A stretch of DNA of 37,164 nt from Geobacteraceae bacterium (GTDB lineage: Bacteria; Desulfobacterota; Desulfuromonadia; Desulfuromonadales; BM103), in NCBI GenBank assembly GCA_024641085.1, contig JAHEDT010000030.1, forward strand, positions 1-37,164, in the 5' to 3' direction. A program made the translations under genes and the position numbers. This document shows, one piece after another, positions 1 to 6,324 of this stretch. Positions within the stretch are counted from its first letter, which is position 1, and each line of letters starts with the position of its first letter. Under the pieces are notes generated by a model. That model saw only the letters and a list, made by a program, of their open reading frames with translations. It did not search any database and had not been told where the DNA came from.

Positions 1-326
1 CCCATACGGACCTCGGCGAGCGCCCGCAGCAGTTCCGGATCGCGCTGTTCCACCAGTTTGGCGAGAGGGTCCATGATGCTCCCCTCGGTGAGCGCCTTGA
101 CAAAGGTCCCACCGCCCTGCCGTGAATCTAAAAAACCCATCGCCTCGAGGACCATGATCGCCTCGCGCACGGAAGGCCGGCTGACACCGAGCATGGTCGC
201 CAGTTCGCGCTCCGACGGAATGCGGTCCCCGGGTTTGAGTTCTCCCCTTGAGATCAGCTGCTTGATCTGGTTGACAATTTCTTCGGAAATTTTTTTGGGC
301 CGGATCGGCTCGAGGACAATGGTCAT
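1..326 (-). CDS. FadR-type GntR transcriptional regulator (N-terminal part, cut by window edge)
   Basis: This is the first ~108 residues of a GntR-family repressor; the rest lies beyond base 1. The start is the ATG at 326-324, giving MTIVLEPIRPKK. The winged-helix domain occupies about residues 8-75, with the typical IKQLISRGELKPGDRIPSER stretch, then RELATMLGVSRPSVREAI and the wing motif RQGGGTFV. The sequence then enters the helical region (DPLAKLVEQ...LLRALAEVR) typical of the FadR/FCD subfamily, whose C-terminal domain binds small organic acids. A 13-bp perfect TTGGT-N3-ACCAA palindrome lies just upstream, matching the known PdhR/LldR-type site, so autoregulation is likely. The ligand and main targets are not visible; lactate, pyruvate or glycolate metabolism would be usual for the subfamily. 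Family call is confident, function is inference. Confidence 0.9.
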   Translation of the reverse strand, partial: MTIVLEPIRPKKISEEIVNQIKQLISRGELKPGDRIPSERELATMLGVSRPSVREAIMVLEAMGFLDSRQGGGTFVKALTEGSIMDPLAKLVEQRDPELLRALAEVRM

Positions 327-346
327 GCCTTTTCCCCACTCGCTAT

Positions 347-359
347 TTGGTATGACCAA
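347..359. promoter_or_regulatory. FadR/PdhR-type GntR operator (TTGGTATGACCAA)
   Basis: This is a 13-bp inverted repeat, TTGGT-ATG-ACCAA, with perfect arms. It matches the established TTGGTnnnACCAA core bound by PdhR and related FadR-subfamily repressors. It starts five bases past the -10 hexamer of the regulator's promoter on the minus strand, so it covers the expected transcription start. A bound repressor would therefore block its own gene. I found no second copy by eye in the window. Confidence 0.75.
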
Positions 360-364
360 TTTCT

Positions 365-394
365 AGCATAACAGGGGGGCTTTTACAACGACAA
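365..394 (-). promoter_or_regulatory. Sigma-70-like promoter of the GntR regulator gene
   Basis: On the minus strand a -35 hexamer TTGTCG (394-389) and a -10 hexamer TATGCT (370-365) are separated by 18 bp. The operator at 347-359 follows directly and the ATG is at 326. The hexamers are only moderate matches, but their position relative to the operator supports the call. The promoter lies in the 80-bp gap after the response regulator gene, so the regulator may also be read through from upstream. Confidence 0.5.
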
Positions 395-406
395 AGCGGC
401 CGCAGA

Positions 407-1153
407 TTAACGCCGCCCGCTCTTGTAGCGCTTCAACCAGCCTTGCAGGTACTCCTCTTCATGCTCGAGCTCGAAGGCATTGATCAAGCCACGGCGCAGG
501 GCCACAGCCACGGCCCGGTTGCGCAGGTTGAAGGCTTCACCGACCTTGTCGCTCTGGAACTGCTCCTGGTCGAGACTCAGCTTGCCATAGAGGGAATTGA
601 GCCGGCTTTGCACACCGCGACGTGAGAGATAGCGGCGCTGGGCGATGAGGTTGTCGGTCAGGCCGAGGGAGATATCGATCAGGGCCTCGAATTCGATATC
701 GGACAGTGCTGTCTGGCTGTGGCCGGTGCGTCCCTGGACCTTGCGCACTTCCGGGTCGATCCAGCATTGGTCTTCGAACAACACCGTGCCCATGGCAGTC
801 ATGATCCGCTCGCGCGGACTCGACTTGAGGACATAGCCGTACACCGTTTCCGGCGGCACGATCTTAGCCAGGGCCCGCACATACATTTCATCCTTGAACT
901 GGCTCCAGAAGACGATCCGGGCCTGCGGCTTGCGCTCCCAGAGAGCTCTGGCGAAATCGACGCCATTCATCAGCGGCATCTGGATGTCACTGATCACCAG
1001 GGGCTTTTCGTGGGCCAGGGCCAGTTCAAAAGCGACCTGCCCGTCGGGCGCGTGCTCAACCACGCACTCCTGGTCCCAGTCGCTGACCATCTGCTTGAGA
1101 AACTCGAAATCCTTGGGGTTGTCTTCAGCTATGACCAGGGCATAGGGGGCCAT
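407..1153 (-). CDS. NarL/LuxR-type two-component response regulator
   Basis: A 248-residue response regulator. The receiver domain covers about residues 1-125: acidic pair E10-D11, phospho-acceptor D56 in VISDIQMP, serine of FWSQF at the conserved Thr/Ser position, and the lysine of YVLKSSP. The output half carries a LuxR-type helix-turn-helix at about 147-190 (LSDIEFEALIDISLGLT... then RRYLSRRGVQSRLNSLYGKL), diverged from the usual consensus but aligning throughout. About 55 further residues follow, longer than a plain NarL protein. It lies 24 bp downstream of the histidine kinase gene on the same strand, so the two form a cognate pair in one operon. Targets are unknown; the divergent Spy-like gene and the downstream GntR gene are candidates by position. 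Confidence 0.92.
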   Translation of the reverse strand: MAPYALVIAEDNPKDFEFLKQMVSDWDQECVVEHAPDGQVAFELALAHEKPLVISDIQMPLMNGVDFARALWERKPQARIVFWSQFKDEMYVRALAKIVPPETVYGYVLKSSPRERIMTAMGTVLFEDQCWIDPEVRKVQGRTGHSQTALSDIEFEALIDISLGLTDNLIAQRRYLSRRGVQSRLNSLYGKLSLDQEQFQSDKVGEAFNLRNRAVAVALRRGLINAFELEHEEEYLQGWLKRYKSGRR

Positions 1154-1177
1154 GGCAGCATCTCCTTTGTCATTCTT

Positions 1178-2542
1178 TTAAAGCGGCAACACCAGTTCGA
1201 AGCGCGTCCCGCTGGAGAAACGCGAATGCCGCCAGCTGGCCTGGGCCCCGATCGCGCGCGCGCGCTCTTGAATATTGTGCAGCCCCCGACCTCCGAAGGT
1301 GGTCGGCATCATGGGCGTTTGGTTGAAGCCGCCGCCGTTATCCTCCACGGCGACGACCAGGGAGTGGTTGCGCAGCGCCATGTTGACCTCCATCTGGCTG
1401 GCATGGGCATGACGCAGGACATTGTTGACCGCTTCTGCAATGATCCGGTAAACGGTCACCTGGGCCAGGCGCGGCAATTTGAGATCGACAGCATCGTCAT
1501 CAGCCATGAAATGGTAGACAGGTGAGCCCGGCGCCTTGCAGGCTTTTTCCAGCAGGGATTCGACCGCAGCCGACAGACCGAGGATATCGAGGGTCTGAGG
1601 GTGCAGGTTGTCCATCACCGCCCTCAGGTTGGCAGTCGCCCGCTGGAGGTCCGCCTCGATCCAAGCGGCCTCCTCGCCACAGGCAGGGGTTTGGCGCAGT
1701 TGTTCGAGACCTCGCCCGACAGCCGACAGATCGGCGAGGGTCTGATCATGGATGTCCATGGCAATTCGCCGGCGTTCCTCTTCTGCCCCTTCGAGCAGTT
1801 TTTCCGCTGCCACGACCCGGATCAACTGATCGGTCATGCGGTTGATGGAAACCGTCAGGCCGTCGAGTTCGTCACGAACCTCATCGGGAGCTTGCGGCGG
1901 TGAAAAATCTCCATTGGTGATGCGCACAGCACTCGCCGAGAGGACATGGATGCGCCGCAGAATATTCCTAGCAAAGGCCAGCGAAAGCAGAATCCCCACC
2001 AGGATGGCAATACCAAGCACGACAATCGTGACAAAGGTCGTTTCTGCCACCAGGGCGTCGAAATCCTCACCGTGCAGTTCACTCATATCATCGCGCTGCT
2101 GGTTGAGTGCGTTGAGTTGCGCCGCAATCTCCGGGCGCAGTTCGGTAAGGGCGGCATCAAAGCGCTCGAGGAGAATCCCCTGCTCCGGGTTCAAATCGGC
2201 AATCGTCTTCCGCAACTGGCCCAGGTCCTCGATACCCACCTGCCCGGATTCCTGGAGACGATCGATCGACATGATCAGGTGCTGGTGCAGGTTGGCGATC
2301 AGCCCCAGGGCCCTGGGATCCGGCACCTGGGCCTGGGCCAGGAAACGCACCAGGCCATGCATGCGCTGGGAGGCCATGTCCGCTTCCGCCAGGGCAATGA
2401 ATGCCGACTTGAGGTCCTTGGCGTGTTGACGCTTGGCCGACATGTCCCAGTAGGTGTACTGCAGGAAGCACAACAGCAGGGTCATCAGGCAAAGCACCAC
2501 GGCGGGCGCCAGGATTATCTGGTGTTTCAGAGCGAGTCGCAT
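1178..2542 (-). CDS. Membrane sensor histidine kinase, NarX/DegS type (HisKA_3)
   Basis: A 454-residue inner-membrane kinase. TM1 is at about residues 9-30, then a mostly helical periplasmic sensor region of about 135 residues, TM2 at about 170-191, a HAMP linker (about 190-245), and a HisKA_3 dimerisation domain with phospho-acceptor H265 in RRRIAMDIHDQTLADLS. The ATPase domain has an N-box (EAVNNVLRHAHA), a G1 box (VEDNGGGF) and a G2 box (GGRGLHNIQERA). This arrangement pairs with LuxR-type regulators, and such a gene follows 24 bp downstream. The periplasmic part resembles four-helix-bundle sensors, but I cannot name its ligand. No strong Shine-Dalgarno precedes the ATG; the start is supported because TM1 begins directly after it. 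Confidence 0.92.
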   Translation of the reverse strand: MRLALKHQIILAPAVVLCLMTLLLCFLQYTYWDMSAKRQHAKDLKSAFIALAEADMASQRMHGLVRFLAQAQVPDPRALGLIANLHQHLIMSIDRLQESGQVGIEDLGQLRKTIADLNPEQGILLERFDAALTELRPEIAAQLNALNQQRDDMSELHGEDFDALVAETTFVTIVVLGIAILVGILLSLAFARNILRRIHVLSASAVRITNGDFSPPQAPDEVRDELDGLTVSINRMTDQLIRVVAAEKLLEGAEEERRRIAMDIHDQTLADLSAVGRGLEQLRQTPACGEEAAWIEADLQRATANLRAVMDNLHPQTLDILGLSAAVESLLEKACKAPGSPVYHFMADDDAVDLKLPRLAQVTVYRIIAEAVNNVLRHAHASQMEVNMALRNHSLVVAVEDNGGGFNQTPMMPTTFGGRGLHNIQERARAIGAQASWRHSRFSSGTRFELVLPL

Positions 2543-2575
2543 AGGCAGAAAATATCACAGATTCCTGACCTGAGC

Positions 2576-2593
2576 ACTGTGCAATCGCACAGT
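2576..2593. promoter_or_regulatory. Inverted repeat between divergent kinase and Spy-like genes
   Basis: ACTGTGC and GCACAGT form perfect 7-bp arms around AATC. The repeat sits in the 197-bp gap between the histidine kinase start (2542, minus) and the Spy-like start (2740, plus). A TTGACA hexamer at 2616-2621 follows on the plus strand, without a convincing -10 partner. It could be a regulator operator or a short hairpin. Its role is inference from position. Confidence 0.4.
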
Positions 2594-2739
2594 AGCGTGC
2601 GCATCAGGGCGCTGATTGACATAAATTTCATTATTTTTGCCTCTCCAGGTAAACCGATGGCCACAGAGGTGCGTCCAATTGAACAGATTCCCGGATTTAA
2701 TGGCAACAGCAGACACCCACCCCGACAAGGAGATTCATC

Positions 2740-3237
2740 ATGCACACCCTGAGAACCCTGGCCTTGGCACTCCTGCTCACAAGTCTGGCCATGACCCCGG
2801 CATACGCTAAGCGCCATGGCGGGGACCGGCCGTTCAATCTTGAAGGGGGCAGGATGGAACAGTTTGAACAGCTCAAGGAAACTCTGGAATTGACCCTGCA
2901 ACAGTAAGCGGAGATTCGCGCAATTCTCACCGAGAGCATGCAGGAGATAAAGGCCCGACGGAGAGAGCTTCGGGCAACCCGGGCTGCGGTTCGCGACGTA
3001 TGCGCCGCAGCGACTCTCGACGAGTCGCGCCTGCGGACACTGCTCCTCAGGCAGTCCGAGTTGCGTGCCGAGCAGATGGTTGCTCAACATGCGGTGCGCG
3101 CCAAGGTCAAGCAGACCCTGACCGCTGAACAACAGGCAAGGTGGGAGGAACTCCGCAGGCAGCGCAGGGGTCACCGGGGCGGGCAAGAGGCCCCCGTCCA
3201 CACAAGTCAACCGGAGCGCGGTGCAACGAGTATGTGA
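2740..3237 (+). pseudogene. Spy/CpxP-like periplasmic LTxxQ protein, interrupted by an in-frame TAA
   Basis: The reading frame opens at ATG 2740 after a good AAGGAG (2727-2732). It begins with a clean signal peptide ending TPAYA before KRHGG. It reaches the first LTxxQ motif as LTLQQ and then meets TAA at 2905-2907 (codon 56). The same frame resumes at once with AEIRAIL and runs to 3237, including a second motif (LTAEQQARW) near the C-terminus. Read through, it would be about 165 residues, the usual size for Spy/CpxP-family periplasmic chaperones. CAA to TAA is the simplest explanation, since Gln fits that position. The rest shows no other damage, so the lesion is recent or a sequencing error. 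It diverges from the sensor kinase gene. A re-start at ATG 2938 would lack a signal peptide and is unlikely to be functional. Confidence 0.8.
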
Positions 3238-3299
3238 TCCTGCAAAGGGGCCGGCCACAGACAGGGGCATGCGAACGGCTGACGAGCTGTGATCACTGT

Positions 3300-3959
3300 T
3301 TAAAGCTTGAGGTTACGCCAGTCGACGGCAGCATAATCCGCGAGGAGGGCCAGGGGGATGAACGTATCCAGTTCATGCCAGGTGCGTCCGGTCAAGGCCC
3401 GGGAAAAATCACCAAACAGGGTCACTTCTTTGGAAAAAACCTCCCGAAATCGCCAGCGCAGAACCTTGCCCGGCAAACTCAACGGATCGCCGGCGTGCAG
3501 TGTACAGACGGTCCCGTCGAAATCTTCTCCGCTGGTATCGATGTTGGGCAAGCCGTGCAGCCGGCAGGTCATCGGCCTGGCCGCATACACCAGGCAATAG
3601 CCGTTCTCATCGAGCAGTGGGCACGGAGTCGGGTCCTCCTCGGCCATGGAGGTCCACTCATCCTCTGGCAGGGCGTTCAGCAGATAGGGCGGTTTGAGTT
3701 CCGGCCAGCGCTGGCACAGCTCGGACAGCCGGGGACGACAGCGGTTGACGACCCCGATCTGGACATCGCCAGACAGATCGGAGAAAGCCTGCTTAAGCAG
3801 CCAGGCATCGAGCAGGGTGATATCGAAGAGGCCGCGGCAGCAGGCGCTGCAGCCACCCCGGCAAGCCAGGGACGAACCGCCGGCCTGCAGGCAGGCCGAG
3901 AACCAGGAGTCCACATCCGTGAGCAGCCGGCGATAAGCATTGAGAGAGTGGGTCAGCAT
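3300..3959 (-). CDS. YkgJ-family cysteine-cluster protein (putative Zn/Fe-binding)
   Basis: A 219-residue protein with the cysteine pattern of the YkgJ family: C33, C37, C40 and C41 in CRGGCSACCRG, then CPLLDENGYCLVYAARPMTC about 80 residues later, followed by RLHG. These cysteines are thought to bind zinc or an iron-sulfur cluster; biochemical roles in the family are poorly known. There is no signal peptide or membrane segment, so it is probably cytoplasmic. It stands alone, converging with the broken Spy-like gene and diverging from the cytochrome b5-like gene. The start at 3959 lacks an obvious Shine-Dalgarno, so a shifted start is possible. Family assignment is good, function unknown. Confidence 0.85.
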   Translation of the reverse strand: MLTHSLNAYRRLLTDVDSWFSACLQAGGSSLACRGGCSACCRGLFDITLLDAWLLKQAFSDLSGDVQIGVVNRCRPRLSELCQRWPELKPPYLLNALPEDEWTSMAEEDPTPCPLLDENGYCLVYAARPMTCRLHGLPNIDTSGEDFDGTVCTLHAGDPLSLPGKVLRWRFREVFSKEVTLFGDFSRALTGRTWHELDTFIPLALLADYAAVDWRNLKL

Positions 3960-4097
3960 AGATCGGAGTTTTTTGGTGTCACATTATCAAGCACGGCATG
4001 GCGGGATTCTCGCCGGAGAACTTGATCCAATGCCGCAGGTGGTTTTTGGGCGGAGCCGCGACAACTCAGGCATGAGCCGCACCCGCGGCCTGAGAGC

Positions 4098-4125
4098 TTG
4101 CCAAGCTTCTGATTACCAGTATTAT
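4098..4125 (+). promoter_or_regulatory. Candidate sigma-70 promoter for the cytochrome b5-like gene
   Basis: TTGCCA (4098-4103) and TATTAT (4120-4125) are separated by 16 bp. They stand about 65 bp upstream of the cytochrome b5-like start at 4190 in a 230-bp gap between divergent genes. Both hexamers are close to consensus. The rest of the gap shows nothing else I can support. Confidence 0.5.
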
Positions 4126-4189
4126 ATAGTCATTCATATCAACAGGCTACCACCTCTTCTTCCGACGAAGTTGCTACGCCATCGCTGAA

Positions 4190-4522
4190 ATGGACAAGCT
4201 TATGACCCTTGCAGAACTCGCCAGCTACGATGGCCGTGACGGTCGGCCAGCCTACATTGCTGTGAACGGCACGATCTACGATGTCACCTCCAGCCCCCGC
4301 TGGGAAAAGGGCTTTCACCCCCCCGACCACCAGGCGGGACAGGACCTGACTGAAGAACTGGGCAAGGCGCCCCATGTTCGCGCGGTGGTTGAACGCTTCC
4401 CCGTCGTGGGCACCCTTCAGGAAGAGGCGCCCTCACCAGGGGCGGGGGGACGCGGCACACTCGTCGTGGGGATCATCATTGCGGCCGTGGTCCTTGGCAT
4501 AGCCATCTTCCTGGCCCTTTAG
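4190..4522 (+). CDS. Membrane-anchored cytochrome b5-like heme-binding protein
   Basis: A 110-residue protein with a cytochrome b5-like fold. Its N-terminal motif MTLAELASYDGRDGRPAYIA is followed by VNGTIYDVT. The heme-ligand region is GFHPPDHQAGQDLTEEL ending in KAPH, with H43, H47 and H62 as candidate axial ligands. This HxxxH...APH form is the bacterial variant rather than the classical HPGG. A Gly/Pro-rich linker (about 80-89) leads to one C-terminal transmembrane helix (about 90-110), so it is a tail-anchored electron-transfer protein. Orientation in the membrane is not evident. The ATG at 4190 has no clear Shine-Dalgarno; the second ATG at 4202 (MTLAEL) is a possible alternative start. 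No redox partner is adjacent. Confidence 0.85.
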   Translation: MDKLMTLAELASYDGRDGRPAYIAVNGTIYDVTSSPRWEKGFHPPDHQAGQDLTEELGKAPHVRAVVERFPVVGTLQEEAPSPGAGGRGTLVVGIIIAAVVLGIAIFLAL

Positions 4523-4687
4523 CGGGAACCTCCGTTGCGGGGGCAGTAAAGTCAGGTTTTCAACTGAAGACCAGGTCGGCATCAAAAACCTCTGGACGCC
4601 AAGCAAACCCGCGACATCCTGGGCTGTCGATTTGAGCCGCCGGAGATGCTGCAAGGCAAAAAAATCTCACCGCCACGTTTTGCCTGC

Positions 4688-4716
4688 TTGATTTTTCCGG
4701 TTTCCTCGGTTATCCT
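4688..4716 (+). promoter_or_regulatory. Candidate sigma-70 promoter of the 4.72-4.86 kb short unit
   Basis: TTGATT (4688-4693) and TATCCT (4711-4716) are 17 bp apart. The predicted start point is about 4723, at the ATG of the small frame at 4724. The -35 lies next to an inverted repeat (GGCAAAA at 4655-4661 and TTTTGCC at 4678-4684). Each hexamer matches consensus at four of six positions, so the call is tentative. Confidence 0.35.
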
Positions 4717-4723
4717 CCGCGCC

Positions 4724-4843
4724 ATGTTCCGCTTCGTGATTTTACTCGTCAGCATTATCTGGGCCAGCCTGCTGCTTATTTCCTGGAGCAGCCCGCCGGA
4801 TTCAGCCGCCCAGCAAGCTCCGCCCGTCAAAATCGCCTCCTGA
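4724..4843 (+). CDS. Possible 39-residue single-pass membrane peptide
   Basis: A 39-codon frame beginning MFRFVILLVSIIWASLLLIS, which reads as one transmembrane helix or signal anchor, followed by a polar tail (SSPPDSAAQQAPPVKIAS). No Shine-Dalgarno is present. A promoter-like pair places the transcript start at or one base before the ATG, so translation would be leaderless. The stop codon lies inside a terminator hairpin. I do not recognise a family. It could equally be a chance frame inside a short non-coding RNA, or the tail of the cytochrome b5-like transcript. Its hydrophobic character is the only coding evidence. Confidence 0.35.
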   Translation: MFRFVILLVSIIWASLLLISWSSPPDSAAQQAPPVKIAS

Positions 4844-4859
4844 TTCCAGGGGGCTTTTT
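4835..4859 (+). terminator. Rho-independent terminator (probably bidirectional)
   Basis: GCCTCCT (4835-4841) pairs with AGGGGGC (4848-4854) over a 6-base loop, with one G-U pair, and is followed by TTTTT (4855-4859). On the other strand the stem is followed by GATTTTGA, so it can also end the radical SAM gene whose stop is at 4893. It separates two convergent units. Confidence 0.65.
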
Positions 4860-4892
4860 CTGTTGCCCTGCCGCACGTCTTCTTATCCGGCC

Positions 4893-5810
4893 CTAAGCTC
4901 TGCAGCGCGCTCCCTGACGGGAACCACGCCGGGCAAATTCCGCATCGATCGCATTGAGCACTTCCCACTTTTTAAGCGACCAGAGCGGTGCCAACAACTG
5001 TCCCCGTGGCCCGTCGCCTGTCAGGCGGTGGATCAAGGTGGCCGGGTGCAACCGCTCCATGACATCGACGACCAGTTCGACATATTCGTTCATTGCCAGC
5101 AGCTGAAACTTGTTGTCCGCATAGAGGCTGCCGAGCGGCGTGTTTCGCAGCACATGGAGCAGATGCAACTTGACGCCGTCGATCTGCAGCTCTGCAAGCA
5201 GGTCGGCTGTTGTCAGCATGTCGGCCCGGCTCTCGCCGGGCAGGCCGAGAATCACGTGAACACAGACCCTCAGGCCGCGCGCCCTGGCCGCACTGTATGC
5301 TTCGGCAAATGTGGCATAATCGTGGCCGCGCTGCAGCCAGGCGAGGGTCCGGTCATGGCTGCTCTGCAGCCCGAGTTCCAGCCAGAAGTAGGTTCTCCGG
5401 TGATATTCAGCAAGCAGATCCAGAACCTCGTCGGGGACACAGTCGGGTCGGGTGCCCACCGCAAGGCCGATGACCTTGTCGACGGCCAGGGCCTCATCGT
5501 AAAGGGCCCGCAACCGATCCACCGGAGCCAGCGTATTCGAAAAAGGCTGGAAATAGGCCATATATTGATCGGCTTTGTACTTACGGCTCATGACTTCTTT
5601 GCCCTGTTCGATCTGCGCGGCAACGCTCAGCTTGCGCTCGATGCCGACCGCCCCGGCCCCCCCGGGATCGCAAAAGAGACAGCCATGGCCAGACCGGCCG
5701 CCATTGCGGTTTGGACAACCGAAACCGGCATCGATAGAGATCTTGTGGACCCTCACACCGAAGCGGTTTTTAAGGTGTTCGGAAAAAAGCTGGTATGGTT
5801 TCAATGACAT
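4893..5810 (-). CDS. YhcC-type radical SAM protein (TIGR01212 family)
   Basis: A 305-residue radical SAM protein. The cluster-binding cysteines are C32, C44 and C47 in GCPNRNGGRSGHGCLFC; the long first spacing is characteristic of the YhcC/TIGR01212 family rather than the usual CxxxCxxC. The N-terminus MSLKPYQLFSEHLKNRFG also matches that family, and the size is normal. Later family-typical segments include YFQPFSNTLAP, GTRPDCVPDEVL, WLELGLQSSHDRTL and VHVILGLPGE. The reaction is not established for the family, although some members are annotated as tRNA-modifying. It is a single-gene unit with a terminator about 40 bp downstream. It diverges from the CheY-like gene. Confidence 0.92.
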   Translation of the reverse strand: MSLKPYQLFSEHLKNRFGVRVHKISIDAGFGCPNRNGGRSGHGCLFCDPGGAGAVGIERKLSVAAQIEQGKEVMSRKYKADQYMAYFQPFSNTLAPVDRLRALYDEALAVDKVIGLAVGTRPDCVPDEVLDLLAEYHRRTYFWLELGLQSSHDRTLAWLQRGHDYATFAEAYSAARARGLRVCVHVILGLPGESRADMLTTADLLAELQIDGVKLHLLHVLRNTPLGSLYADNKFQLLAMNEYVELVVDVMERLHPATLIHRLTGDGPRGQLLAPLWSLKKWEVLNAIDAEFARRGSRQGARCRA

Positions 5811-5867
5811 GACAGGACTATGCCATCGTCACCCTTCGAGGGCAAGGGGGCAAAGATTTTTCAGCGA

Positions 5868-5895
5868 TTGCAGTGCGGCCCCTGCTTGATATAAT
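5868..5895 (+). promoter_or_regulatory. Candidate sigma-70 promoter of the sugar-nucleotide/glycogen cluster
   Basis: A perfect TATAAT (5890-5895) is preceded, at 16 bp spacing, by TTGCAG (5868-5873). The CheY-like gene starts at 5930 after AAGGAG at 5918-5923. The perfect -10 and the location in the divergent gap support the call; the -35 is weak. It may drive the whole plus-strand cluster that follows. Confidence 0.6.
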
Positions 5896-5929
5896 AAAAA
5901 AGTTTTCTCACCCACCCAAGGAGCACACC

Positions 5930-6286
5930 ATGGCGCACCTGCTGGTCATTGACGATGAAGGTGATATCCGCCACCTCTATGCTGCCGAACTGGAAGACGA
6001 GGGGCATACCGTTGTTACCTGCGCCAACAGCAAGGAGGCGATGGAACAGCTGCGGGAGAAGGCTTTCGATCTGGTCGTCCTCGACATTCAGCTCGACCAG
6101 GAAAACGGCCTGGAACTACTGCAGAAGATCGCCCGTATGCGGGAGAGCACCCCGGTGATCCTTTGTACCGCCTACAGCTGCTACAAGGATGATTTTTCCT
6201 CTTGGCTGGCAGAAGCATACGTGGTCAAAAGTTCCAACCTCGACGAGTTGAAACGAGAGGTTCGACGCATCCTGGCAAAATCCTGA
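5930..6286 (+). CDS. Single-domain response regulator (CheY-like receiver)
   Basis: A 118-residue stand-alone receiver. Acidic residues D9-D10 (VIDDEG), phospho-acceptor D52 in VVLDIQL, the conserved threonine in LCTAY, and the lysine in YVVKSS are all present. No output domain follows, so it acts through protein contact or as a phosphate relay. The start is fixed by AAGGAG seven bases upstream of ATG 5930; an upstream in-frame ATG at 5873 lies across the promoter and is not used. No kinase is adjacent. It ends 38 bp before the sugar nucleotidyltransferase gene, so the two probably share a transcript. A link between phosphorelay signalling and glycan synthesis is possible, but this is inference from position. 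Confidence 0.92.
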   Translation: MAHLLVIDDEGDIRHLYAAELEDEGHTVVTCANSKEAMEQLREKAFDLVVLDIQLDQENGLELLQKIARMRESTPVILCTAYSCYKDDFSSWLAEAYVVKSSNLDELKREVRRILAKS

Positions 6287-6324
6287 CATTATCCTGAGAA
6301 CCTTCAAGGGTTTGAGGAGACGTA

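Noticed and set aside
2905-2907. Recoding of the in-frame TAA in the Spy-like gene
   Set aside because: Known recoding for selenocysteine and pyrrolysine uses TGA and TAG, not TAA, and no recoding structure was seen; mutation or sequencing error is simpler.
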